Notes under the pieces: model-generated
The model's database searches: none
Told to the model about the DNA's origin: nothing
The model's input: the letters and a program-made list of their open reading frames with translations, nothing else
From: Verrucomicrobiota bacterium
GTDB taxonomy: Bacteria > Verrucomicrobiota > Verrucomicrobiia > Opitutales > Opitutaceae
Direction of reading: 5' to 3'
Assembly: GCA_026398135.1 (NCBI GenBank)
Contig: JAPLTN010000010.1
Span: forward strand, 28,137-92,136
Length of the DNA stretch: 64,000 nt
Shown here: in pieces, positions 16,071-26,180 of the stretch
Position numbering within the stretch: the stretch's first letter is position 1
Layout of the letters: every line of letters begins with the position of its first letter
Position numbers and translations under genes: made by a program

Positions 16071-17939
16071 ATGACCGCAACTCCCGCCGCTTCGCCCTCC
16101 GACCTAAAACCCGCCACCCGCGACCGCGCCGCCATCGCGCCCGAGTTTAAATGGGATTTTAAGGCGATTTATTCGTCGTGGACCGAGTGGGAGGCCGGGC
16201 TGGGCGAACTCACCCGGCAGATGGATGCCTTTGCGGCGTTGAAGGGCTCGCTGGGCACGGGATCGGACGCGTTGTTGCGGGCATACCGGGCCTTCGATCA
16301 AATCGGCGTGTTGCAATACCGGGTGTTTCGATACCCGCAGTTGCAGCGCGATACCGATACACGCGACCAGGAAACCGGTGCGCGCCTGCAGCGAGTCCAG
16401 GCCGCGTTTGCCAAGTTTGGCACCGCCACCGCGTGGTTCACTCCCGAGCTGCTGACCGTGCCCGAGACGACCATGCGCCAGTGGATCGACGCCACGCCCG
16501 AGCTCGGCATTTACCGCTTTCCGATCCTCGACGCCTATCGCCAACAACGCCACGTGCTGGATGAGAAAGGGGAGAAACTGCTCTCGTTTGCGACGCGCTT
16601 CAACGAGACGCCGCGCTCGGTGTATTCGGAATTGAGCACGTCGGATATCAAGTTTCCCACCATCACTCTCGGCGACGGCCGGGAAGTGAAGCTTACACCG
16701 GGAGCGTATCAACACCTGCTCACCACGAATCCCAATCAGTCGGAGCGTGCGTTGGCGTTCGCGGCTTATCTGGGCACCTACGAAGCGACGAAAAACACCT
16801 ACGCCGCCATTTATCGCGGCGTGCTCGAGCGCGGCTGGTTTCTGGCCCAGGCGCGCAATTATCCCACGACCTTGCACCGGGCGCTGGATGGTAACGCGAT
16901 ACCGGTGGAGGTTTACCAGACCTTGGTGGACACCGTGCGCGCGGGCACCGCGCCGTTGCGCCGCTACTTCGAGTTGCGTCGCCGCATGCTCGGGTTGGAA
17001 ACCTACCACCTCTACGACGGCTCGGTGCCGCTGGTGCCGGACCATACGGTTTGGCCCTACCGTGCGGCGCGGGAGCAGGTGCTGGCGTCGGTGGCACCGC
17101 TCGGCGTCGAGTATCAAACCAAGCTGGGCGAACTGCTGAATGGAGGGCGGCTGGATGTTTATGAAAACGAGGGCAAACGCTCGGGCGCCTACTCGGCGGG
17201 CGTTTACGGGGTGGGGCCTTTCGTTTTGATGAATTACAACGACACCCAAGACGCGTTGTTCACCTTCGCGCACGAGATGGGGCATGCGATGCACACCCGT
17301 CTGTCGGAGGAGACGCAACCCTTTGTGACCAGCGACTATACCATCTTCGTGGCCGAGGTGGCTTCGACGATCAACGAGCGCTTGCTGTTGGAGCACTTGC
17401 TGGCGCGCACGGAGTCGCCGCGCGAGCGTTTCATGCTCTTGCAGCACGCGATCGATTCCATCGTGGGCACGTTTTACACCCAGGTGTTGTTTGCGGATTT
17501 TGAGCGTCGCGCCCACGCCAAGGTGGAGGCGGGCGAGCCGATCACGGCGGATGTGCTAGGCGACCTTTATGGAGGCTTGCTGAACGAGTATTACGGCTCG
17601 GCGGTGACGGTGGACGCCCCATACCGGCTCACCTGGACGCGCATCCCGCACTTCTACAATTCGCCTTACTACGTTTATCAATATGCGACCTGTTTCGCTT
17701 CTTCGGCCCAGCTCTATCGGGCGATGTTTACCGGGCCGGAGGCGGAGAGGTCCGTCGCGCGTGACCGCTACTTGGAATTGCTCCGCAGTGGCGGAAACGA
17801 CCACCCGATGGAGCAACTCCGGAAGGCCGGCGTGGATCTCTCTCGCCCTGAGACGGTGGGAGCCGTCATCGCGGAGATGGACGCGCTGGTGACGCGTCTG
17901 GAATTCGAGGCGGGGAAGCTGGGGCCGCCCAAACCGTGA
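16071..17939 (+). CDS. M3 family metallopeptidase, oligoendopeptidase F-like
   Basis: A 622-residue zinc peptidase. The HEMGH zinc motif is at residues 401-405, preceded by FTFAHEMGHAMHTRLSE, and followed by the helix with the third ligand in FVAEVASTINERLL. The C-terminal RIPHFYNSPYYVYQYATCFASS is the substrate-gating Tyr region of oligoendopeptidase F. These enzymes cut short peptides in the cytoplasm. Three ATGs (16020, 16044, 16071) could start it. The longest form would add a hydrophobic stretch, but 16071 gives the usual length. Confidence 0.9.
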   Translation: MTATPAASPSDLKPATRDRAAIAPEFKWDFKAIYSSWTEWEAGLGELTRQMDAFAALKGSLGTGSDALLRAYRAFDQIGVLQYRVFRYPQLQRDTDTRDQETGARLQRVQAAFAKFGTATAWFTPELLTVPETTMRQWIDATPELGIYRFPILDAYRQQRHVLDEKGEKLLSFATRFNETPRSVYSELSTSDIKFPTITLGDGREVKLTPGAYQHLLTTNPNQSERALAFAAYLGTYEATKNTYAAIYRGVLERGWFLAQARNYPTTLHRALDGNAIPVEVYQTLVDTVRAGTAPLRRYFELRRRMLGLETYHLYDGSVPLVPDHTVWPYRAAREQVLASVAPLGVEYQTKLGELLNGGRLDVYENEGKRSGAYSAGVYGVGPFVLMNYNDTQDALFTFAHEMGHAMHTRLSEETQPFVTSDYTIFVAEVASTINERLLLEHLLARTESPRERFMLLQHAIDSIVGTFYTQVLFADFERRAHAKVEAGEPITADVLGDLYGGLLNEYYGSAVTVDAPYRLTWTRIPHFYNSPYYVYQYATCFASSAQLYRAMFTGPEAERSVARDRYLELLRSGGNDHPMEQLRKAGVDLSRPETVGAVIAEMDALVTRLEFEAGKLGPPKP

Positions 17940-18032
17940 GGTTTGTTTCGGTTAGGTTACGTCGTCGCCAATACTTAACAATCCCGCGCTAGCGGTCGGA
18001 GCACACTCGGGTTGGATGAGGTTTTCACCTTT

Positions 18033-19796
18033 ATGAAAACCACCAAAACCACCTTGCGTTCCCTGCTGATCGCCTCTGCGGCTGCTACTGCGTGCCTGCC
18101 TGTACAGGCAGCGATTACCTTTATTAGCGGCGAAGCCATCGCCAACGGCGGCGAGATCGTTTCGTTTTCGGGTGGCGCTTTGCTGACCACGGATTCGCTG
18201 GCCGCTAATTCGCATGGAGTGCAGAGCTATACCATCAATTCATCAGGTAGCCTAGTAACTGGATTGCGTACCAATCTCGTGGGGGCTGTGGGTGCCACGG
18301 CCGCCGATATCAACTCTATCTCCAGTGTGCTGGCAGACAGCCGCGGCTTCGGCGTTGCCACCGTCATCCCGACCGCCACTGCGACTACCACCCCTGGTCA
18401 ACTTGGACCGGTTGGACGCATTGCTTTTTTTAATCTCTCCATAGGCAGCTTGCTGCATACTTTGGATGTGGGTTACCACCCCGACTCCGTTTCTATCACT
18501 CCGGATGGCAGCAAATTGCTTATCGCCAATGAAGGTGAGTTCGTGAGCACGGCAGTGGATACCACGGCAGGCAATGCCCGTCCCGGCTCGGTGAGTGTGG
18601 TTAATATTTCCAGCATTACCGGAGGCAATTTCACCACCGCAATCCCCGCGCTGACGAGCGGAGCGGTGGCTACCTATGACTTCTCGGCGGCCAATCTTGG
18701 TTCCGGTGTGAACCTTTCCGAGACGCGCAACAACCGTCTCGACACACTTACTTCCAAGAATCCTAACGCGGCCGATATCGAGCCCGAGTACATCACCGCC
18801 AGCAACACCACGGCGTATATCTCTCTGCAAGAGGCCAACGCCATCGCCACCCTCGATCTCGCCTCGGGAAAATATACCAACATCAGTTCGTTTGGCACGA
18901 TTACGCAGACGATTGATGCCTCGGATCTGGATGGGGTTAACATCAACGATACTGTTGTGGGTCTGCCTATGCCCGACACGATTGCCAAGTTTGAGCGTGG
19001 AGGTGCCACCTACATCGTTACCGCTAATGAGGGTGACGCCCGTCCGGATGACGGCGACATCGGTCGCGTTAACTCCGGTGGCTCAACCCTGATTGCAAGT
19101 ATAGACGTCACAGACAACGGGTCGGGCGACCAGATATTTACCGGTTCTACCAATACGACCTCAGGCATTGGTAAACTTAACATTCTTAAAGACGTCGGTA
19201 ATAGTGACGCGGATGGCCTGATCGAAGTCCCCACCATGCTGGGGACTCGTAGCTTCAGTATTTGGAACGCGAGCACCGGCGCGCTGGCCTTCGACAGCGG
19301 CAGCATGATCGAACAGTTCGTGGCCACCTATAATCCCGCCTCGTTCAACATGAACAACGGTTCGACGGGCAACGTGGATACGCGCTCTGACGATAAGGGA
19401 CCTGAACCCGAGGGTTTGGCCTTTGCCAGCTTTAGCGGTCGTGACTTCGTCTTCGTCGGGAATGAGCGCGAGAATGGTATTTTCCAGTTCGATATCACCG
19501 ACCTGAACAGCGTGTTCATCGCCGGATACTTCAACCCCGTAACTGGAACGACCGACGGCGCTTTGGGTGGAGTCTATTTTTCGCCCGAGTCTATTATCTT
19601 TATTGCGGCGGCGGACAACCCGACGGGCAAAAACCTGATCGTAGTCGGCTTTGAAGGCACCGGCGGAAACGGCTCCGTAGGCGTTTTCGAGGTTACGGCG
19701 ACTTCCGCCATACCCGAGCCCTCCTCTGCGGCTGCGATGGCGGGTGCGGCTTTGCTGGGTATGGCTGTTTTCCGCCGTCGCCGGTCGGCTCGCTAA
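18033..19796 (+). CDS. Exported choice-of-anchor-I-type protein with PEP-CTERM sorting signal
   Basis: A 587-residue exported protein. A signal peptide (MKTTKTTLRSLLIASAAATA, cut near VQA) is followed by a beta-propeller-like region with repeated motifs such as YHPDSVSITPDGSKLLIANEGE, KYIVTANEGDARP-like and GPEPEGLAFASFSGRDFVFVGNERENG. These match the choice-of-anchor I domain. The C-terminus is IPEPSSAAAMAGAALLGMAVF plus RRRRSAR: the PEP motif, a hydrophobic helix and basic tail read by exosortase/archaeosortase-type systems. It is probably a surface or extracellular-matrix protein. Codon usage is somewhat more A/T-rich than the neighbours. A terminator follows. Confidence 0.88.
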   Translation: MKTTKTTLRSLLIASAAATACLPVQAAITFISGEAIANGGEIVSFSGGALLTTDSLAANSHGVQSYTINSSGSLVTGLRTNLVGAVGATAADINSISSVLADSRGFGVATVIPTATATTTPGQLGPVGRIAFFNLSIGSLLHTLDVGYHPDSVSITPDGSKLLIANEGEFVSTAVDTTAGNARPGSVSVVNISSITGGNFTTAIPALTSGAVATYDFSAANLGSGVNLSETRNNRLDTLTSKNPNAADIEPEYITASNTTAYISLQEANAIATLDLASGKYTNISSFGTITQTIDASDLDGVNINDTVVGLPMPDTIAKFERGGATYIVTANEGDARPDDGDIGRVNSGGSTLIASIDVTDNGSGDQIFTGSTNTTSGIGKLNILKDVGNSDADGLIEVPTMLGTRSFSIWNASTGALAFDSGSMIEQFVATYNPASFNMNNGSTGNVDTRSDDKGPEPEGLAFASFSGRDFVFVGNERENGIFQFDITDLNSVFIAGYFNPVTGTTDGALGGVYFSPESIIFIAAADNPTGKNLIVVGFEGTGGNGSVGVFEVTATSAIPEPSSAAAMAGAALLGMAVFRRRRSAR

Positions 19797-19821
19797 GCTT
19801 TACGGATTTCTCTGTCTTCAG

Positions 19822-19863
19822 ACACCCGCTTTGGCCTGAAAAGGCTGGGGCGGGTGTTTTTTT
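19822..19863 (+). terminator. Rho-independent terminator after the PEP-CTERM gene
   Basis: ACACCCGC (19822-19829) pairs with GCGGGTGT (19850-19857), with an inner GGCCT-GAAA-AGGCT hairpin, followed by a run of seven T. Confidence 0.9.
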
Positions 19864-19914
19864 GGGCATCAGGCGGTGTGCCGAGGTGCGTAGTTTCCAG
19901 GCGCTTGGGGGCAC

Positions 19915-19940
19915 AAAAAAGGCGACCGGTGAAGGTCGCC
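19915..19940 (-). terminator. Rho-independent terminator of the small basic protein gene
   Basis: On the minus strand, GGCGACC pairs with GGTCGCC (19921-19940) around a six-base loop and is followed by six T (19915-19920 on plus are A). It lies 45 bases after the stop of the minus-strand small basic protein. Confidence 0.85.
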
Positions 19941-19984
19941 TGAGCGGGAAGGGCTTAGAAGGGCCAAGCGCTCCCGTCGGCCGT

Positions 19985-20140
19985 TTAGACGTCGGGCTTG
20001 GTCTTGCGGAGACCGAGGATGCGCTCGCCCTCTTTCCACTGGCCGCGCTTTTTGAGAATGGCCACGCGCTCGAAGCGCTTAAGGACGTTACGCTTGATGA
20101 CGATGCCTTTGGCACCTTGGAGGCTGGCGTGTTGGGACAT
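19985..20140 (-). CDS. Small basic protein (Verrucomicrobiota/Chlamydiae type)
   Basis: A 51-residue, strongly basic protein: it starts MSQHASLQGAKGIVIKRNVL, continues KRFERVAILKKRGQWKEGER, and ends ILGLRKTKPDV. Length, charge and the RNVLKRFERV / GLRKTKP pattern fit the small basic protein family known from Verrucomicrobiota and Chlamydiae (TIGR04137), which is thought to act at the ribosome or RNA, though the role is not established. It follows cutA by 33 bases on the same strand and has its own terminator, so the two are probably one transcript. It is too short for ordinary gene calling. Confidence 0.85.
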   Translation of the reverse strand: MSQHASLQGAKGIVIKRNVLKRFERVAILKKRGQWKEGERILGLRKTKPDV

Positions 20141-20173
20141 GGCTGGAAGTGGGTCGTGTGGTTAAGAAACGGA

Positions 20174-20494
20174 TTAAAGGTTGACTGAGCTACGGGGCGC
20201 CCGAGCCCATGACAAGTATTTTTCTCCTACTCGTGCTGCGGTGACCAAAATCCACTGCGGCACCTCGTAAGGATGGGTGGCGTGAACGTAGGCGGTGAGC
20301 GCGTCGGCCTGGTTTTCGAGCAATTTAAAGGTGATGCGCCACTCCTGCGCGACGGTGCGGCGTCCCTGCCAGACGAAGTGCGAGTGGATGGGGCCTTCAA
20401 CCTGCGCGCACACGGCGAGGTTTTGCTCGATACACGCAGCGGCGAGATGTTCGGCTTCGCTGGAGCTGGCTACGGTGGTGGTGGCGATTAACAT
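20174..20494 (-). CDS. cutA: Divalent-cation tolerance protein CutA
   Basis: A 106-residue protein of normal CutA length. The conserved C-terminal segment with HATHPYEVPQWILV and the central WQGRRTVAQEWRITFKL match the family, which forms very stable trimers linked to copper and other metal tolerance. The N-terminal TTTVASSSEAEHLAAACIEQNLAVCAQV is the usual opening. The short gap to the small basic protein gene suggests one transcript. Confidence 0.93.
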   Translation of the reverse strand: MLIATTTVASSSEAEHLAAACIEQNLAVCAQVEGPIHSHFVWQGRRTVAQEWRITFKLLENQADALTAYVHATHPYEVPQWILVTAARVGEKYLSWARAPRSSVNL

Positions 20495-20647
20495 GGCGAA
20501 TTTGCGGGGAGGTCGAAGTGCGCGGAAAATCGGCAGGCGGCGAGGGGGAAAACGAAAAAATACCGGGGGAAAATGACCCTTGACCGACGCCGCGCCGGGT
20601 TTTGTGCTCTCCGGTTCTCAATCTCTCCGCCCCTCTTTTAAAAAATC

Positions 20648-20842
20648 ATGCGCGACGAATATCTCAAGGAAGCCAAGGCCGTCATCAACGACCCCAACGT
20701 GCTCATCAACGTGGTCTCGCGCCGCGTTAAACAGCTCAAAAAGGGCAGCCGCCCCTTGGTCGAGTCGTTGGAAAAACTTTCCCCCGAGGATGTGGCCCTG
20801 CGCGAGATCATCGAGGGCAAGATTACCTACGAGCTCGCCTGA
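20648..20842 (+). CDS. rpoZ: DNA-directed RNA polymerase omega subunit
   Basis: A 64-residue protein. MRDEYLKEAKAVINDPNVLINVVSRRVKQL matches the omega/RPB6 fold, with the conserved R-V/R-Q-L near the N-terminal third, and the DVALREIIEGKI tail is the usual end. Omega binds the beta-prime subunit C-terminus and helps assembly of RNA polymerase. A strong terminator follows. Confidence 0.88.
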   Translation: MRDEYLKEAKAVINDPNVLINVVSRRVKQLKKGSRPLVESLEKLSPEDVALREIIEGKITYELA

Positions 20843-20874
20843 GCACTCACCGGCGCTCCGCCCGCCGCTGCCGC

Positions 20875-20911
20875 GCCGTCACCTGTATGCGGGTGGCGGC
20901 TTTTGTTTTTT
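20875..20911 (+). terminator. Rho-independent terminator after rpoZ
   Basis: GCCGTCACC (20875-20883) pairs with GGTGGCGGC (20892-20900, one G-T pair), followed by TTTTGTTTTTT. Confidence 0.88.
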
Positions 20912-20943
20912 AGCCCGTTTCACGTCACGTCCCCCTAACCGCC

Positions 20944-21432
20944 ATGGCCGCCGCCAAGTCCAAGAAGGACGCCAAACGCTACACCGAAATCCGCAACGCC
21001 AAGGCGCTGCGGGATTTTGCCGTGGAAGAGCGCTTCGAGGCCGGTATCAAGCTGCAGGGCACCGAGGTGAAGGCGATTCGCTCCGGTCGCGCCCAGATCA
21101 ACGACGCCTTTGGCCGCTTTGAAAAAGGCGATCTGTGGCTGATGAACGCGCACATCGACGAATACGCGTTCGGCAATTCCAACAACCACGCCACCCGCCG
21201 CACCCGCAAGCTGCTCCTGCACAAACACGAGCTGCGCAAGATCGCCCAGGCACTCCAGATCGGCGGCTTCGCCCTCGTCCCGCTCCGGCTCTATTTCAAG
21301 GAGGCCCTGGTCAAGGTGGAGATCGCGCTTTGCACCGGCAAAAAGCTGCACGACAAACGCGACGACTTGAAGAAGCGGGTCGTGAACATGGAGATGAAAC
21401 AGGCGCTCAAGCAGGCTAATCAGCGTCGTTAA
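20944..21432 (+). CDS. smpB: SsrA-binding protein SmpB
   Basis: A 162-residue protein that binds tmRNA (SsrA) and brings it to stalled ribosomes for trans-translation. The block GIKLQGTEVKAIRSGRAQI with DAFGRFEKGDLWLMNAHI and the RRTRKLLLHKHEL region are canonical. The C-terminal KGKKLHDKR-like motif (TGKKLHDKRDDLKKR) is followed by the basic tail that mimics mRNA. No ssrA gene was recognised in the window. Confidence 0.97.
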   Translation: MAAAKSKKDAKRYTEIRNAKALRDFAVEERFEAGIKLQGTEVKAIRSGRAQINDAFGRFEKGDLWLMNAHIDEYAFGNSNNHATRRTRKLLLHKHELRKIAQALQIGGFALVPLRLYFKEALVKVEIALCTGKKLHDKRDDLKKRVVNMEMKQALKQANQRR

Positions 21433-21478
21433 ACCCGCTTGCTGCCTGCGGCCCGCACCACTCAAAACCTTTCACGCG

Positions 21479-22420
21479 ATGAATCCGGACAACCGCCCTC
21501 AACAAGTCACCATCCGCGTGCCCGGCAGCACCTCGAACTGCGGGGCGGGTTTCGACTCCCTCGGTCTCGCGCTCACCATCTACAATCGCGTGACGGTGCG
21601 CCGCGAGACCGCGCCCGCCGGTCCGGCCGGCGCAGGCTGGCATCCGCTTCCCGCGCGGGAGAACGACGGACGGGCGCAGGACATGGTGGCGGCCACGGCG
21701 CGAGCTTTTGGCAATTTGGCGCGGGTGGGCGGTTTTGCGTTTTCCTACCGGATCGAGGGCGAGGTTCCCCCGGCGCGCGGGCTGGGTTCTTCGATCACGG
21801 TAATCGGCGGGGTGCTGGCGGGCTTGAATATCCTGTGCGGCGAACCGCTGACGCGCGAGCAACTGGTCGCGGTCGCCTCGTTTCTCGAAGGCCACCCGGA
21901 CAACGCGGCGGCGGGTTTGCTGGGCGGGTTTTGCGTGGCGCGCTGTTCGCCGGAGAAAAACGACTACGTCGGCACGGTGCGCATCCCCTTGCCGAATACG
22001 CTGCGCTTCGTCGTCACCTCGCCCTCGGTCGAGCTGTTGACCAAGGAATCGCGTGGCGTGCTGCCGGCGACGCTGCCGTATTTCGACGCGGTCAAGAGCA
22101 TCAACAGCGCGGCCTACGTGGTGGCGATTTTGGCGACCGGCGACTACGCGCGGCTGCGCGGGGCGGTCTCGGATTTCATGCACGAGCCTTACCGCCTGCC
22201 CAAGATTCGCGGCGGGCGCGAGGCCATCGCCGCCGGAGTGGCGGCGGGCGGCTACACGGGGTGGCTGAGTGGCAGCGGATCAAGCGTGCTTTGCGTGTGC
22301 GATGCCAGTGTGGCGGCGGCGGTGGGCGCGGCGATGGTGGCGGCCTTCGCGGCGGTCGGCGTGCCGAGCGAGGCCCGCGATCTGGCGGCGGATAATGTCG
22401 GCTATGTGGTCGAAGGCTGA
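21479..22420 (+). CDS. thrB: Homoserine kinase
   Basis: A 313-residue GHMP-family kinase that phosphorylates homoserine in threonine biosynthesis. The GHMP ATP-binding motif is PPARGLGSSITVIGG, the N-terminal PGSTSNCGAGFDSLG is the substrate region, and WLSGSGSSVLCVC is GHMP motif 3. It has normal length. It is followed by a palindromic repeat and then trmL. Confidence 0.93.
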   Translation: MNPDNRPQQVTIRVPGSTSNCGAGFDSLGLALTIYNRVTVRRETAPAGPAGAGWHPLPARENDGRAQDMVAATARAFGNLARVGGFAFSYRIEGEVPPARGLGSSITVIGGVLAGLNILCGEPLTREQLVAVASFLEGHPDNAAAGLLGGFCVARCSPEKNDYVGTVRIPLPNTLRFVVTSPSVELLTKESRGVLPATLPYFDAVKSINSAAYVVAILATGDYARLRGAVSDFMHEPYRLPKIRGGREAIAAGVAAGGYTGWLSGSGSSVLCVCDASVAAAVGAAMVAAFAAVGVPSEARDLAADNVGYVVEG

Positions 22421-22433
22421 GAAGCTGAATTTG

Positions 22434-22518
22434 AAACCGCTAAAAGGCGCTAACGGACGCTAAATAAAGCCGCCGGACCCGGTTTCTCTTAGCGATCTTT
22501 AGCGTAATTTAGCGGTTC
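22434..22518. repeat. Palindromic element of 10-base-period CGCTAA units, copy A
   Basis: The left arm has CGCTAA at 22438, 22448 and 22458; the right arm has TTAGCG at 22489, 22499 and 22509. Spacing is exactly 10 bases in both arms, so the whole forms a long imperfect hairpin with AACCGCTAAA at one end and TTTAGCGGTT at the other. A GC-rich stem-like centre (CCGGACCCGG) sits between. It fills the gap between thrB and trmL. Confidence 0.8.
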
Positions 22519-22526
22519 TCCTTCCC

Positions 22527-22991
22527 ATGCTGCACATTGTCCTTTTTCAGCCGCAGATCCCTCAGAATTCGGGAAACATCGGGCGGATGTGCGCCATCAC
22601 GAAATCGCGGCTGCATCTGATCCATCCGCTCGGCTACAAGATCACCGACGCGGCGCTGCGCCGGGCGGGCATGGATTATTGGTTTTCGCTCGATGTGCAT
22701 CAGCACGCGGATTGGGCGGCGTTCAAGGCCAGCCCGCACGCGCCGCGGCGTCTTTGGCTGGTCGAGACCGGGCCCAAGCAGACGATCTGGGATGTGCGTT
22801 ACGAGGACGGCGACGGCTTGGTTTTTGGTAACGAGGGCCAGGGTTCGCCGAAGTGGCTTTACGAGGAGATGGGCGAGGCGCGCAGCGTCACGATTCCGCA
22901 GGCCAACACCGCGCTGCGTTCGCTCAACCTGAGCACGGCGGCGGGCGTGGCCTGTTACGAAGCCCTGCGGCAAATCGGCATGCCGGAGTAG
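22527..22991 (+). CDS. trmL: tRNA (cytidine/uridine(34)-2'-O)-methyltransferase TrmL
   Basis: A 154-residue SPOUT methyltransferase. The opening MLHIVLFQPQIPQNSGNIGR and the C-terminal SAM-knot FGNEGQGSPKWL with TIPQANTALRSLNLSTAAGVACYEALRQIG are diagnostic. TrmL methylates the ribose of the wobble nucleotide in certain leucine tRNAs. The length is normal. Its ribosome binding region lies right after the palindromic element. Confidence 0.95.
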   Translation: MLHIVLFQPQIPQNSGNIGRMCAITKSRLHLIHPLGYKITDAALRRAGMDYWFSLDVHQHADWAAFKASPHAPRRLWLVETGPKQTIWDVRYEDGDGLVFGNEGQGSPKWLYEEMGEARSVTIPQANTALRSLNLSTAAGVACYEALRQIGMPE

Positions 22992-23004
22992 GGGTACGCG
23001 GAGC

Positions 23005-23979
<975 letters not shown>

Positions 23980-23991
23980 GAAAAAGAGTTT

Positions 23992-24069
23992 TAACCGCTA
24001 AATTCCGCTAAAGGCCGCTAAATCGAAACGGAGCAGACAGGTTGTTTTTTAAGCGAGTTTTAGTGGAAT

Positions 24070-24079
<10 letters not shown>
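23992..24079. repeat. Palindromic element of 10-base-period CGCTAA units, copy B
   Basis: The left arm has CGCTAA at 23996, 24006 and 24016, exactly 10 bases apart. The right arm has TTAGCG at 24070, with weaker matches about 10 and 20 bases before it (TTAGTG, TTAAGCG). AACCGCTAAATTCCGCTAAA pairs with TTTAGTGGAATTTAGCGGTT. It sits between the two ABC ATPase genes, inside a probable transcription unit. Confidence 0.8.
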
Positions 24080-25056
<977 letters not shown>

Positions 25057-25202
25057 AGAAGCGGGGAGCGAGGAGCAGGGAGCGAGGAGTTAGGAGTGCT
25101 TGGTTAGTAGAGCTAGTCGGGCTGATGGGTGGCGAGGAGTTTTGAAGTGGGTGAGAATCTGTTTTGCATGGGTGGGGCCGGATGTTTTGGCTCGTTCGCT
25201 TG

Positions 25203-26180
25203 ATGACTCGTTATTCTAAAAAATTTCTCGTTACCGGCGGTGCAGGGTTCATCGGCTCGCACCTGTGCGAAGCCTTGCTGGCGGACGGTGCCGAGGTGGT
25301 GATCATCGACGATTTTAACGACTACTACGACCCGGCGGTGAAAGAGGCTAATCTGGCCGGAGTGCGCGACCGGATTACTTTGGTGCGGGGCGACATTCGC
25401 GATGACGGGTTGGTCAACCGCACGTTTTCGACGCACCGGTTTGACGGGGTTTTTCACTTGGCGGCGCGGGCCGGGGTGCGGCCATCGATTGCGGATCCGC
25501 GTTTGTATTTCAGCACCAACATGGACGGCACCCTGAACCTGCTGGAGGCGTGCCGGCATCACGGGGTGCGGGATTTCATCTTCGCGTCGTCGTCCTCGGT
25601 TTACGGGGTGAATGTTAAAGTGCCGTTTGCGGAGAATGATTTGATTGAGCGCACGATTTCACCTTACGCGGCGACTAAGCTGGCGGGGGAGCAGATGTGT
25701 TCGAACTACTCGCCCCTGTTTGGCCTGCGTTGCATGTGTTTGCGGTTCTTCACGGTTTACGGACCCCGGCAGCGGCCGGATCTGGCGATTTCCAAATTTA
25801 CCGCCGCGATCTTGGCGGGGCGGGTGGTGGAGCGGTATGGCGATGGCAGCACCTCGCGCGACTACACCTTTGTGGAAGACATTGTGCGGGGTATTTTGGC
25901 GGCGGCGGCCTACACCGAAAAGTCGGCCTTCGAGATTTTTAATCTGGGTGGTTCCGCGACCACGACCTTGAGCGAGCTTATCGCGTTGGTGGAGGCAGCG
26001 GCGGGTAAAAAAGCGGAGTTGCGGGTGTTGCCGGATCAGGCGGGCGACGTGCCGCGCACGTATGCGGATGTGGCCAAGGCGGGGCGTTTGCTGGGCTACG
26101 CGCCGCGCACCGCGATCCGCGAGGGCGTGGCGCGCTACGTGGAGTGGTATCGAGCGCAAGGTTCGGGAGTCTACGCATGA
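25203..26180 (+). CDS. NAD-dependent sugar epimerase, UDP-glucuronate 4-epimerase-like
   Basis: A 325-residue extended short-chain dehydrogenase. It has the Rossmann GGAGFIGSHL motif, the catalytic Ser in SSSSVYG and the YAATK Tyr-Lys pair. The stretch IDDFNDYYDPAVKEANL and RPDLAISKF are typical of UDP-glucuronate 4-epimerases, which make UDP-galacturonate for surface polymers; UDP-glucose 4-epimerase remains possible. It opens a glycan operon and its TGA overlaps the next ATG. The ATG at 25203 is used; 25182 is an alternative. Confidence 0.88.
   Translation: MTRYSKKFLVTGGAGFIGSHLCEALLADGAEVVIIDDFNDYYDPAVKEANLAGVRDRITLVRGDIRDDGLVNRTFSTHRFDGVFHLAARAGVRPSIADPRLYFSTNMDGTLNLLEACRHHGVRDFIFASSSSVYGVNVKVPFAENDLIERTISPYAATKLAGEQMCSNYSPLFGLRCMCLRFFTVYGPRQRPDLAISKFTAAILAGRVVERYGDGSTSRDYTFVEDIVRGILAAAAYTEKSAFEIFNLGGSATTTLSELIALVEAAAGKKAELRVLPDQAGDVPRTYADVAKAGRLLGYAPRTAIREGVARYVEWYRAQGSGVYA

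Noticed and set aside
25057..25202. Direct GGGAGCGAGGAG-type repeats before the epimerase gene
   Set aside because: Purine-rich low-complexity sequence in a 146-base gap; no clear repeat family or CRISPR-like spacing.
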